The notes beneath the pieces were generated by a model, which made no database searches, was not told where the DNA came from, and saw only the letters and a program-made list of their open reading frames with translations. From Flammeovirga agarivorans (GTDB lineage: Bacteria > Bacteroidota > Bacteroidia > Cytophagales > Flammeovirgaceae), in the NCBI RefSeq assembly GCF_012641475.1, contig NZ_JABAIL010000002.1, positions 755,449 to 819,448 on the forward strand: a DNA stretch of 64,000 nt, in the 5' to 3' direction. The position numbers were made by a program, and so were the translations under genes. Positions 17,288 through 25,738 of the stretch are shown one piece after another. The stretch's first letter is position 1; each line of letters starts with the position of its first letter.

Positions 17288-20233
17288 TTATTGTTTAATA
17301 AATACTCTTGATTGTTGATTTACTTTAAGGATATAATTTCCTTTTGGTAAACCTGATATATTAATTTTCTTCAAGAATTCAGTTCCTTCTTTTGAAAGTT
17401 CAATCTGTCTTCCTAACATATCGAATACTTCCAAAGTGTTAATTTGTACTTCTGATCTAATGGTAATCAAATCCGATGATGGGTTAGGAAAAACTACTAA
17501 TTCTAGTAATTCGTCCTCTACGCTTGTTGGTATTTGTTCTTCCATTAATACTGTTAGATCGAAGGTTTTTGTAGTTGTCGCGTCACCTGCAGATAGTGTA
17601 GCCGTCATTGTTACATTCTTATCTTCTTCTGCTCTCGTTACAGCACCAGCGTTTGTGATCACTTCTTCATCTGATGAAGACCAAGACACTGTCACCTCAT
17701 TTACATCGCCTGATAAAGTAATATCACTGATTACAGAAGTATTATCTTCCCCGTTAGCATAAGTGATTTGAACGTTAGCTAACGCATCGTTAACTACCTC
17801 TTCTGCATTATTAGCGACAACTACAGTAAAAGTCTTCGTTTCTTGTTCATCACCTAAAACTAAAGTTGCGGTTAACTCTACAGTTTCATCATATAATTGC
17901 TGTGTTACTTTTCCATCTGCTGTAACAACATCTGTATTTGACGAAGCCCATGTAATCGTTACATCACCATCAGAAGTGATCAACTCAAGGTCAGAAGTTA
18001 CTTGACTTGCTTCTTCACCATCTGCAAATCCTACTTGTAAATGTTCTTTGCTATCACTGATTACTTTTGAAGCATTATTCAATACTGTTAATGTAAATTC
18101 TTTTGTATCTGACAACTCTCCTAAAGTCACTGTAGCAGTTAATTTCACAGTTTGATTAGTCGTCTGTGGGGTCACCACACCTGCAGAAGTAACTACTTCT
18201 TCATTATCAGAGACCCAAGAAATTGTTGTTTCATTTAAACCTGTGCTAGGTAGCGTAACATCAGACTCAACTGATTGAGCATCTTCTTCATTGGCATATG
18301 TAATTTCTACTGCTTCTACTGCTTCATTTAGCAAAGAAGAATTGCTTCTTACTGTAGTCAGATCAAATTCTTTTGTTGTAGATAAATCTCCTAATGAAAT
18401 TGTTGCTGTTAACTTTCCTGTTACTGTTTCATCACCTAATGTTACTACTCCTTCAGCAGTGATGTTTGTATGAGTACTCTCCCAATTAACTGTTGTCTCA
18501 TATAAAGATGTCGTTGGCAATACTATGTCCTCAGATACTTGATCAGCAGCATCACCTTCAGCAAACTCAATAGCAACATCTTCTTTAGCTGCCGCTAATT
18601 TTGCATTGTCTGAGGCTAACACAGTTAATTTAAATTCTTTATTGATTGAAAAATCTCCTTGAGAAATTTGAGCTGTTAATGTGACCTCTGTGTCTTCTAC
18701 AATTTCTGTAACCACAGCAGAACCATCTGTAATTGTAATAACATCTGTATTACTAGATACCCAAGCTATAGAAGTACCATAACCTAATGCATCCGTAATA
18801 ACCACTTCAAAATCACTTTCGATGGTTGTGGCTGTTTCTCCATCTGCAAAAGTGAGTGATAAACTCTCTGCTACTAATTTTGCTTGCCCTTCATTTGCAC
18901 TTACTTCTTTTAAAACAGCATTATCAAAAACAAATGTTCCTGTATTTCCACCTACTTGTAATAACAATCTCCAAGATGTTAAACCAGCAGGTGTTTCAAC
19001 TACTGAAGTAACATCAGCGGCTGTTGGCGTAACTTCCATGTTTCTACTGTTACTGTTGATGTAGTTGCTTTCTGCATCTCTTCCTGACACCTGATATCTT
19101 AGAGTGATCGTTTCATCGATGGCTGTATATACATTTGAAGTTACTTCGAAATATTTTTTTTCTAAAGTAGCCTCATTAAATGGGTACCATTGAGTCCTTA
19201 TCACTAAGTTAGGTAACGATGCTCCTCCATTTGTGATTTCTAACTTTCCAGCATTCGAAGCGTTTTCTGCATGAACAGTACTACTGTACGTAAAATCAGA
19301 TTCGCTTACTTGTCCAGCATTAAAGCTTGTTTCCCAACCTACAGTCTCCCCTAACTCAAGGTCTGCATTTACTATTATTGCATTACCACTTTCATCTGTA
19401 TAAGGTAATACGCTTACTGTAAAATCTTTATCTAATGTAGTCGTATTTAGTGTTACTGAAGCTGTCAATGTCACTTCTGTTGTTTGATCTCCTCTCACAA
19501 CATTTCCGTTAGCACTAATCACATCAGAATGAGATGACTCCCACGCTACTGTTGTATTATTTAGTCCTACAGTAGGTAGCGATACATCATACATAATTCC
19601 TAAACCATCTTTTGGATCATTGTTATCAAAAGTAATTTTCAGATCTTCAATAGCTTCTTGTACTAATTCTTCATCCGTTTTTTCTGGAGCAACTTCTAGT
19701 ACAATATTATCAACAACTACATCATCAACTGTACCTCCTAACTGAAGTAAAACAATCCATTTTGTTGCCCCTGCAGGTACCGCTAACTGAGACGTGAATG
19801 TCTGATTGTCTGTTGTTATTGTAAATTCTTCTGACTGGATTTTATTTGATCCCGACTCCCACTGAATCATATATTTCAATCTTCCTTCTTGTGAGCCGTA
19901 CACATCTGCAGATAATTGGAAAACTGTTTCTTCAGCCAATGCCTCTGTAAAGTTTACAAAACCTCCAGACTTCAACTGAATATTTGAGAGGTTTAATTTT
20001 TCGTTTTCCTCGTTCACCGGAATAGCGATCTGATAAGCACCCGATGCATTGTCTTTATGAGTAATTAATGAACCTACAGGTGGGTTAGCAATACCGCTCT
20101 TATTAGTAACAATCCAAGGAGCTTCTGTTGATTCGAAATTCCCATTATCTATTAAATTATTTTGTGAGAAACCTTGAGTACAAATCAAGGTCAATAAAAA
20201 AAATACTGTAGATATAATATTCTTCATATTCAT
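17288..20233 (-). CDS. T9SS-secreted modular protein with CBM-like and six Ig-like modules, no catalytic domain
   Basis: 981 residues with signal peptide MNMKNIISTVFFLLTLICTQGFSQ (an ATG two codons later is also possible). About 25-185 and 280-445 are similar jelly-roll/CBM-like modules (NGGASLPNLVIRTQWYPF; VDNIVLEV and FDNAVLKEV ends), related to those on the fusion enzymes. Six bacterial Ig-like modules of about 85-90 residues, one between the CBM-like modules and five after them, share the core [TS]-[IV]-x-W-x-S-[ST] and end in K-x-F-x-[LV]-[TS]-V-[LV]. The last 85 residues are a T9SS type A sorting domain (LVVFPNPSSD, LEVFDMLGRQI). No catalytic motif is visible. It is probably a surface or extracellular glycan-binding or adhesive protein expressed with the downstream enzyme. 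The binding role is inferred from module type. Confidence 0.8.
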   Translation of the reverse strand: MNMKNIISTVFFLLTLICTQGFSQNNLIDNGNFESTEAPWIVTNKSGIANPPVGSLITHKDNASGAYQIAIPVNEENEKLNLSNIQLKSGGFVNFTEALAEETVFQLSADVYGSQEGRLKYMIQWESGSNKIQSEEFTITTDNQTFTSQLAVPAGATKWIVLLQLGGTVDDVVVDNIVLEVAPEKTDEELVQEAIEDLKITFDNNDPKDGLGIMYDVSLPTVGLNNTTVAWESSHSDVISANGNVVRGDQTTEVTLTASVTLNTTTLDKDFTVSVLPYTDESGNAIIVNADLELGETVGWETSFNAGQVSESDFTYSSTVHAENASNAGKLEITNGGASLPNLVIRTQWYPFNEATLEKKYFEVTSNVYTAIDETITLRYQVSGRDAESNYINSNSRNMEVTPTAADVTSVVETPAGLTSWRLLLQVGGNTGTFVFDNAVLKEVSANEGQAKLVAESLSLTFADGETATTIESDFEVVITDALGYGTSIAWVSSNTDVITITDGSAVVTEIVEDTEVTLTAQISQGDFSINKEFKLTVLASDNAKLAAAKEDVAIEFAEGDAADQVSEDIVLPTTSLYETTVNWESTHTNITAEGVVTLGDETVTGKLTATISLGDLSTTKEFDLTTVRSNSSLLNEAVEAVEITYANEEDAQSVESDVTLPSTGLNETTISWVSDNEEVVTSAGVVTPQTTNQTVKLTATVTLGELSDTKEFTLTVLNNASKVISDSKEHLQVGFADGEEASQVTSDLELITSDGDVTITWASSNTDVVTADGKVTQQLYDETVELTATLVLGDEQETKTFTVVVANNAEEVVNDALANVQITYANGEDNTSVISDITLSGDVNEVTVSWSSSDEEVITNAGAVTRAEEDKNVTMTATLSAGDATTTKTFDLTVLMEEQIPTSVEDELLELVVFPNPSSDLITIRSEVQINTLEVFDMLGRQIELSKEGTEFLKKINISGLPKGNYILKVNQQSRVFIKQ

Positions 20234-20424
20234 ACTAGTTTTAAATGCTTAGAGAGATTAAAGTTTTTGTTGTGTTTATAAGTAATAATCGATGACTCAA
20301 ATGTCGAGGATTAACGTTTTTAGCAGGTGTATTTTTCGTTCTCACAGGGTTGAAAATGGTTCTAATTATCGCTAAATCATTGATTTTGACATGATTTGAG
20401 ACGTTTCAATGAAATTTTCAATAA

Positions 20425-20464
20425 AAAAGGCCTCTAACTCAGTTTCCTGAATTAGAGGCCTTTT
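20425..20464 (-). terminator. Terminator after hemA
   Basis: AAAAGGCCTCTAA (20425-20437) pairs with TTAGAGGCCTTTT (20452-20464), and the stem continues inward after one mismatch. A T run follows on the minus strand. It closes the hemA transcript and insulates the sulfatase locus. Confidence 0.85.
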
Positions 20465-20481
20465 CATTTATTTTTTATCAA

Positions 20482-21738
20482 TTAACTATTGATATTTAGA
20501 TCAAAAAGGTCAGTAATTATTTTACCCATTTTTTGTCCTTCTTTTTTATTGGCTGAAGCTGTCGCTTTCAACTGAAGAACAGGAACCTTCATGATTTTAT
20601 TTAGTAAGTTCTTTGTGATTTTATCCACTTGCTTCTTCTCTTTGTTAGAAAGATCTGAAGAGTACTTTTCAATTTCCTTTTCTCTTATTTCTTCAAGTGT
20701 GTTTTTCAACCCTTTAATAATTGGAGAAAACTCCATTTCCTGTGTACGCTTATTGAACTCCGTTAGAGAGGCTTCAATAATCGTTTCTACTTGAGGAATC
20801 GAATTTAATCTTCTTTCTAATGCTTTAGTTGCTCTAGCATTGATATCGTCTACAGTATATACCAATACTCCAGGGATTGTCTCTACATCTACAGCAACCG
20901 ATCTAGGTACCGACAAGTCCAAGAAACACTTGAACGCCAAAATATCTAAATCAGCAACATTCTCTTTATGGAAGTAATCGGCAATTGGTAAAGAAGAGAT
21001 AATCACATCCGCTTCTTTTGCAGCTGTCCAAAGTTCTTCAAAAGGTCTGGTCTTATAACCCGTTTCTGTTGCCAATTCTTCAGCTACTGAGAAAGTACGG
21101 TTCATGATAGTTACATCAGAAATCTCCGTATTTTGAAGATTTCTAACGGCATCAGTTCCAATCTCACCCAATCCAACCACTAAGATTTTTGGATCGTTGA
21201 TATCAGTAGTGATTTCATCAATCATTTCTACTGCGGCATAAGACACAGAAGCAGCACCATCTCTAAATTCAGTTTCTATCTGAACTCTTTTATTGGCGTT
21301 AAAAATGGTATGCATCAAACGGTGAAGGTATGGTCCTGCCATATTGTAATCGGCAGTCCATTGATACGCTCTTTTTACTTGATTGGAAATTTGAATATCT
21401 CCAACAACTTGAGACTCTAATCCCATTGCCACTCTAAAAAGATGGTTTTGAACATCCTTAGGTTGACATAATGATTCAAAATATTGATTGGATTCTTGAG
21501 TATCAACTTCTTTGAGTGTACTGATTTGTGAAATTAAGTCATCTGATAAATCCTCTTCTGCGATATAATAAGCTTCCGTTCTATTACATGTCGAAACAAA
21601 TAAAAGCTCATTAATACGAGAGTCTTTTTGAAAATTAGACAATAAAGTTTCACAATCATCCTGAGACAGTGATAATTTACCTCTTACTTCCAAAGGTGTA
21701 TTTTTATAAGATAATCTAATTGCTTTGAAATCTTTCAT
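20482..21738 (-). CDS. hemA: Glutamyl-tRNA reductase
   Basis: 418 residues, normal length for the family. This cytoplasmic enzyme makes glutamate-1-semialdehyde from Glu-tRNA, the first step of C5-pathway tetrapyrrole synthesis. The catalytic Cys51 sits in LLFVSTCNRTEAYY. The region after LESQVVGDIQISNQVKRAY binds substrate, and the Rossmann motif ILVVGLGEIGTDAVRNL at about residue 180-196 binds NADPH. The C-terminal helical dimerisation domain follows. It begins 78 bases after the DUF3179 gene on the same strand, so limited read-through is possible. A strong terminator follows. Confidence 0.95.
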   Translation of the reverse strand: MKDFKAIRLSYKNTPLEVRGKLSLSQDDCETLLSNFQKDSRINELLFVSTCNRTEAYYIAEEDLSDDLISQISTLKEVDTQESNQYFESLCQPKDVQNHLFRVAMGLESQVVGDIQISNQVKRAYQWTADYNMAGPYLHRLMHTIFNANKRVQIETEFRDGAASVSYAAVEMIDEITTDINDPKILVVGLGEIGTDAVRNLQNTEISDVTIMNRTFSVAEELATETGYKTRPFEELWTAAKEADVIISSLPIADYFHKENVADLDILAFKCFLDLSVPRSVAVDVETIPGVLVYTVDDINARATKALERRLNSIPQVETIIEASLTEFNKRTQEMEFSPIIKGLKNTLEEIREKEIEKYSSDLSNKEKKQVDKITKNLLNKIMKVPVLQLKATASANKKEGQKMGKIITDLFDLNINS

Positions 21739-21816
21739 ACCGTTTAAAAAAGAAGTGTTTTCTAGTTTGTAAATTTAATACTTAGAATCGTCAGTTGTTC
21801 TTTTTATTTAATTTGA

Positions 21817-22944
21817 TTACCAATTGATACTGTAAATAAGGCTATTAGTATAAAACTCTAATTCCGGAAATGCAAAACTTTCGGTAGATAATATGGTTTC
21901 AAGTTGTCCTCCTTCGTAACTTCCTTCCACACATTTTCCCATAAAATTCCATTTTGAACTCGTTCTATCGTCTACAAAAAGATCTCCTTCTTTTGAAAAA
22001 GTTAGCCATTGTCCATCGTAAAAAGCTGAATAAGCCACAGCAGACCCAATATCTTTTGCTGACTTTATATCTCTATCTCCCAACATAGAAGTACTACCTT
22101 CCATGTAGAAAATAGCTACATACATATCTAATGGTGTATCGTTAATCACCTTATGCTTCTTTACCTCTTCCATAGGGTAAACCATATGTTTGCCTCTAAG
22201 GTTTACTGTTAGAATACGCTCCATAGGCATCAAACGCTCACTTGGCATATGATTCAGGTACAAAGGCTTTTCTACCAATACATTATCGTACTTGTAATAA
22301 GGATTAACACCATATGGTAATAATGCATCTTTTTCATCGTCTCGTAAGACCAATCCGTATTTACAGTTATCATAAAACTGTTGCATGGTCATACGCACTG
22401 CCATTCTTTCTGTAAGAACTTTATTTCTGAAAAAGCCTGTATCACTTTTGCCATTGTATTGTTGCCACCAAGATTCCGTCTGTCTGTCATAAAGAATAAT
22501 GTTACTCATTCTTATCATTCCCGATGGACTAAACTCTAACTCTCTTTGAACACCTTTATGCTCAAATCTTCTTTCAAAGACTTTTACAGCATCCGACAAA
22601 GGACAATATGTGATAGCAATAGGCATTCCACCAATTCTATCATTAATCACCTGATGGAACATCAATATTTCCATTGGATATGCCTTGTGTTCACGTCCTT
22701 TACTAACAACCACAACATTTTCATTAGGGTTGTATTTTTCCTGTGCTCTTTCTTCGTTATAAAAACGAGGATAATCTATGGCCTTAAAAGCATCTTTGGG
22801 GACTAAAGACTCATATTCCCAAAGTTTGAAGTTTGCTTTATTAATATCAGTACTCCACTCACTGTTTACGCCAACTCGATTTACTTGAGCACTCACACTC
22901 AGGTAACTTATCATCACACATATAAGGAGACCGAATTTTCTCAT
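21817..22944 (-). CDS. DUF3179 domain-containing secreted protein
   Basis: 375 residues with signal peptide MRKFGLLICVMISYLSVSAQ. The hallmark DUF3179 segment is clear: YPMEILMFHQVINDRIGGMPIAITYCPLSDA near residues 90-120. A second partial repeat of the pattern (HMVYPMEEVKKHKVINDTPLDMYVAIFY) occurs near 255-285. The biochemical role of this family is not established. The conserved Cys in TYCPL suggests a redox or metal site, but that is speculation. It lies between the M28 peptidase and hemA on the minus strand. A candidate -7 box lies about 45 bases upstream. Confidence 0.85.
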   Translation of the reverse strand: MRKFGLLICVMISYLSVSAQVNRVGVNSEWSTDINKANFKLWEYESLVPKDAFKAIDYPRFYNEERAQEKYNPNENVVVVSKGREHKAYPMEILMFHQVINDRIGGMPIAITYCPLSDAVKVFERRFEHKGVQRELEFSPSGMIRMSNIILYDRQTESWWQQYNGKSDTGFFRNKVLTERMAVRMTMQQFYDNCKYGLVLRDDEKDALLPYGVNPYYKYDNVLVEKPLYLNHMPSERLMPMERILTVNLRGKHMVYPMEEVKKHKVINDTPLDMYVAIFYMEGSTSMLGDRDIKSAKDIGSAVAYSAFYDGQWLTFSKEGDLFVDDRTSSKWNFMGKCVEGSYEGGQLETILSTESFAFPELEFYTNSLIYSINW

Positions 22945-22988
22945 TGTTCTAAAACAATTAGGTTTTTTACTTCTAAAATCTAAAAATA

Positions 22989-22996
22989 CAAAGGTA
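22989..22996 (-). promoter_or_regulatory. Candidate promoter -7 box for DUF3179 gene
   Basis: CAAAGGTA on the plus strand is TACCTTTG on the minus strand, a perfect match to the Bacteroidota -7 consensus TAnnTTTG, about 45 bases before the start codon. No clear -33 TTG is seen at the expected distance. Confidence 0.4.
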
Positions 22997-23001
22997 AAAA
23001 T

Positions 23002-23069
23002 TTACGGACATCTTCTCGTTAATTAACATCAATTTTAAAAAGATAATGTCAAATAGAAAATGTCCGTAA
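23002..23069 (-). terminator. Long-loop inverted repeat downstream of M28 peptidase
   Basis: TTACGGACAT (23002-23011) pairs with ATGTCCGTAA (23060-23069) across a 48-base loop. On the minus strand the second arm is followed by ATTTTTACC, so it may terminate the peptidase transcript. The long loop makes this uncertain; it could also be a binding site pair. Confidence 0.4.
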
Positions 23070-23092
23070 TCCTATATTTTTGGAAGTGTTAT

Positions 23093-24412
23093 CTACTTTT
23101 GTTTCACTCTAGTCGGTGTACTTCTTCCCTTAATAACAGGCTCAATACCAATAGCGATCCCTTGGATCACATCTACGATATTTTGGTAGTTTAATGTTTT
23201 AATTTCATCGTTTACCGTATGATAATAGGTATCAAAGTCTATATCTGTTGAAGAAACGGTTTGAGCAGGAACTCCTTTTGCTGCAAACGGAGCATTATCC
23301 GAACGCATAAATAAATGAAGCTCATCGTATGGATCTGGGAAGAACTTAAAGTTCATTTTATTCTTCAGTACCGTTTGAGCCATGATTTTACCTAAATTGG
23401 TTTTATCATAGCCTGTGATATATGCTTTACGTTTACCGTTAGCTGATGTTTTACCAATCATTTCAATATTTACCATTGCTACAATACTCTTAAGCTCTTC
23501 TTCAGACATATGGTCAGCCATGTAAGATGATCCTACCAAGCCCATTTCTTCTGCTGTGAATGTTGTAAACAATATGGTTCTAGGGTATTTCATCTTTCTT
23601 CTAGCATAATGTTCAGCCAACTGAATCACTGCAGATACACCAGAGGCGTTATCGTCGGCTCCATTGGCAATAGAATCCCCTTGAATAGGTTTTAAAATAC
23701 CGATATGATCATGATGTGCAGAAATCATGACTACTTCATTAGGTTTAGCTCCTCCTTCAATTTTAGCCATTACATTACGCATCTTCACTTCTTCAACGTT
23801 TTGTGAGTAATGCAAAAGCATTTTCTTGAATTTCTCTTTAACCTTTTCGTTTTCTTTCACCCAGATAATAGTATGGTCAGCTTCCAGTTTATCTGTGTAT
23901 CTTCCTGTTGTGTTTTTATCTTTTGAGTTTCTCATGGCCTGAATGTGCTGATCGCCTTTTACCCAAACTAGAGTAAGCTCATTAGATTTAATCAACTCGT
24001 CTCTAAAAGTTAAGAATGACTGATCTTCAGGCAAGTCAACCACCTTAACGCCTTTGGCTTTCTTTAGGATGACTAACTTTTCATTCGTGTCTATAAAATA
24101 ATCACTTTTTGAGATCAAGATTTTATTAAGAAACAGTTCTTCGACCTGAACTGACTTATAGTATTTTGTGATGGTTTGGAAATATGTTCCGTTTTCACCT
24201 GCAGGTTTCAATCCGACTTTTTCGAACTGATCTTTGATGTATTCCGTAGTAATATATTCCCCTTCAGTACCAGCATATCTTCCTTTGAGATGGTCACTAG
24301 CTAACGTATCAATGATTTCTTGGGTTCTTGCAACTGAAATTTGGGCGTTAGCTGATTTTTGTATGACTAAGAAAAATGCAAAAACAAGGCTAAAAGTTTG
24401 TACTATTCTCAT
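23093..24412 (-). CDS. M28 family zinc aminopeptidase/peptidase, secreted
   Basis: 439 residues with an N-terminal signal peptide ending in KSANA. The catalytic M28 domain is in the C-terminal half: metal ligands in MISAHHDHIG (about 229-238), the bridging Asp in GADDNASGVS (about 251-260), the general base and ligand Glu pair in FTAEEMGLVGS (about 285-295), and later metal-binding positions in FMRSDNAPFAAKGVPA and DTYYHTVND. The middle region before residue 205 matches the PA-like insert seen in other M28 peptidases. It should remove N-terminal residues from peptides in the periplasm or outside. It stands in its own transcription unit. Confidence 0.9.
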   Translation of the reverse strand: MRIVQTFSLVFAFFLVIQKSANAQISVARTQEIIDTLASDHLKGRYAGTEGEYITTEYIKDQFEKVGLKPAGENGTYFQTITKYYKSVQVEELFLNKILISKSDYFIDTNEKLVILKKAKGVKVVDLPEDQSFLTFRDELIKSNELTLVWVKGDQHIQAMRNSKDKNTTGRYTDKLEADHTIIWVKENEKVKEKFKKMLLHYSQNVEEVKMRNVMAKIEGGAKPNEVVMISAHHDHIGILKPIQGDSIANGADDNASGVSAVIQLAEHYARRKMKYPRTILFTTFTAEEMGLVGSSYMADHMSEEELKSIVAMVNIEMIGKTSANGKRKAYITGYDKTNLGKIMAQTVLKNKMNFKFFPDPYDELHLFMRSDNAPFAAKGVPAQTVSSTDIDFDTYYHTVNDEIKTLNYQNIVDVIQGIAIGIEPVIKGRSTPTRVKQK

Positions 24413-24571
24413 GAACTTTGAAGATATGTTAAGTTTTTCCCTAATGAATTTAATTGTTAGAAACTTTTTACTTTAGGAAGTGTATTTAATAATGTGACAG
24501 GCACATCGTATAAAACACGATTCAAAGTATAAAAGTAAAGGAAATTTACTTAATATTAAGCATCAACGATC

Positions 24572-25057
24572 ATGAAAGAATATACAACGGAAGTAGACGT
24601 ACTGTTCTCGAAATTGAAACTTGCTACAGATAAAAATAAAATATCAGATATTGAAAACTCAATCTTAGAGATTTGGCAGAAAACCGATGATCCATTTATT
24701 AACGATGTTATCGCATTAGGTTTAGAACAAATTTCTAAAGAAAGATATAAAGACGCCATTGCTACTTTTTCTCATGCATTAATCTTTTCGAAGAATCATG
24801 CAGAAATCTATAATAAACGAGCAATCTGTTATTATATGAGAGGGGAATTTAAGAAAGCAATTGATGATCTTAAGAAAGTATTATCTCTGGAGCCTAGACA
24901 CTTCGGTGCCCTATCTGGGTTATGTACGATTTATAGAGAATTAAAATTGGACCTACATACATTAATGACTATCGAGAAGTTATTGCGTATTGTTCCTAAT
25001 AAGGAAGGCTTAAGCTTACAGGCGAAGAATATCAGAAAAAATTTGCGAAAGAATTAG
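24572..25057 (+). CDS. TPR-repeat protein
   Basis: 161 residues, no signal peptide, probably cytoplasmic. At least two and probably three tetratricopeptide repeats are visible: RYKDAIATFSHALIFSKNHAEIYNKR, GEFKKAIDDLKKVLSLEPRHFGAL and the following helix pair. TPRs mediate protein-protein contact, and no partner is indicated. The start ATG at 24572 follows an AT-rich leader. The stop codon overlaps by four bases with the stop of the convergent small membrane-protein gene. Confidence 0.8.
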   Translation: MKEYTTEVDVLFSKLKLATDKNKISDIENSILEIWQKTDDPFINDVIALGLEQISKERYKDAIATFSHALIFSKNHAEIYNKRAICYYMRGEFKKAIDDLKKVLSLEPRHFGALSGLCTIYRELKLDLHTLMTIEKLLRIVPNKEGLSLQAKNIRKNLRKN

Positions 25058-25299
25058 ATCACTACTTCTCGCTTACTTGGATCTGGAGCACCTGGAGGTA
25101 AGATAAATATACCTGGAGGTAAATCTAGATCTGGCTCATTAGGTGAAACTGGCCATCCGCCATTATTATCATCATCGTCATTGCTATTAAATGAGGAATC
25201 GTCAAAATCTTTTCTTTCAAGATAAGTATGATAAAAAGACCAAATAGCAAGACCGATAGCGAAGTACATGAGTAGCAACATAATATGTAAATATTCCAT
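25054..25299 (-). CDS. Small single-pass membrane protein with acidic, proline-rich tail
   Basis: I do not recognise the family. The 81-residue protein has one hydrophobic segment at about residues 5-24 (HIMLLLMYFAIGLAIWSFY), then an Asp/Asn cluster (SNDDDDNNGGW) and a Pro-rich tail (LDLPPGIFILPPGAPDP). The layout of a clean transmembrane anchor plus low-complexity tail, and an ATG with an AT-rich leader, argue for a real gene. It ends inside the stop codon of the convergent TPR gene. Function is unknown. Confidence 0.6.
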   Translation of the reverse strand: MEYLHIMLLLMYFAIGLAIWSFYHTYLERKDFDDSSFNSNDDDDNNGGWPVSPNEPDLDLPPGIFILPPGAPDPSKREVVI

Positions 25300-25372
25300 G
25301 ATTTCTTTAGGTTGTAAGTTTACATCAGTAGGTATCGTAATTTATAATTTGAATATATTAATAAATGTAAAT

Positions 25373-25413
25373 AAATACAAAAAGGCAGTGTAAAAAACTG
25401 CCTTTTTGTATTT
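25373..25413 (-). terminator. Terminator after S4-domain gene
   Basis: AAATACAAAAAGGCAGT (25373-25389) pairs with ACTGCCTTTTTGTATTT (25397-25413), a 17-bp stem with A and T tracts on both sides. It lies just past the S4-domain gene's stop at 25425. Confidence 0.85.
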
Positions 25414-25424
25414 AATAATTTGTC

Positions 25425-25733
25425 TTATTTATTGAGGTAGAATCTCTTTTCATCGATATACTCCTTCAACTTATCGAGTTCTTCCTTAGAAGTAATTTCT
25501 TCTACATTCTCCGCAACCAAACTGGCTCCAACTCTTTTATCAATGACTTGTAAAACCTTAAATTTACGCCAAATAGGAGCTTTTTTCACCTCAACGATAT
25601 CACCAACACTTATTTTCTGAGAAGGTTTGGGAATACTTCCATTTAATATCACTTCTTCCTTTTTACAAGCATCTGTAGCTATTGTTCTAGTTTTAAAAAT
25701 TCGAACACACCACAAGTATTTATCAACTCTCAT
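25425..25733 (-). CDS. S4-domain RNA-binding protein (Hsp15/HslR-like)
   Basis: 102 residues. An S4 RNA-binding fold fills the N-terminal two thirds: MRVDKYLWCVRIFKTRTIATDACKK, then VILNGSIPKPSQKISVGDIVEV. Members of this size (Hsp15, RqcP) bind rRNA or stalled 50S subunits carrying peptidyl-tRNA. It is separated by only a few bases from the upstream MORN gene's stop codon (25739), so the two are translationally close and co-transcribed. A strong terminator follows. Exact ribosome-rescue function is inferred from the family. Confidence 0.85.
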   Translation of the reverse strand: MRVDKYLWCVRIFKTRTIATDACKKEEVILNGSIPKPSQKISVGDIVEVKKAPIWRKFKVLQVIDKRVGASLVAENVEEITSKEELDKLKEYIDEKRFYLNK

Positions 25734-25738
25734 GTTTT

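Noticed and set aside
17288-20233. Tandem repeats that might be read as a CRISPR or satellite array
   Set aside because: The repeats are divergent at DNA level, in frame and about 260 bases long; they encode Ig-like protein modules.
1-20233. Labelling the left region a classical polysaccharide utilisation locus
   Set aside because: No SusC/SusD genes are present in the window, which is the defining feature.
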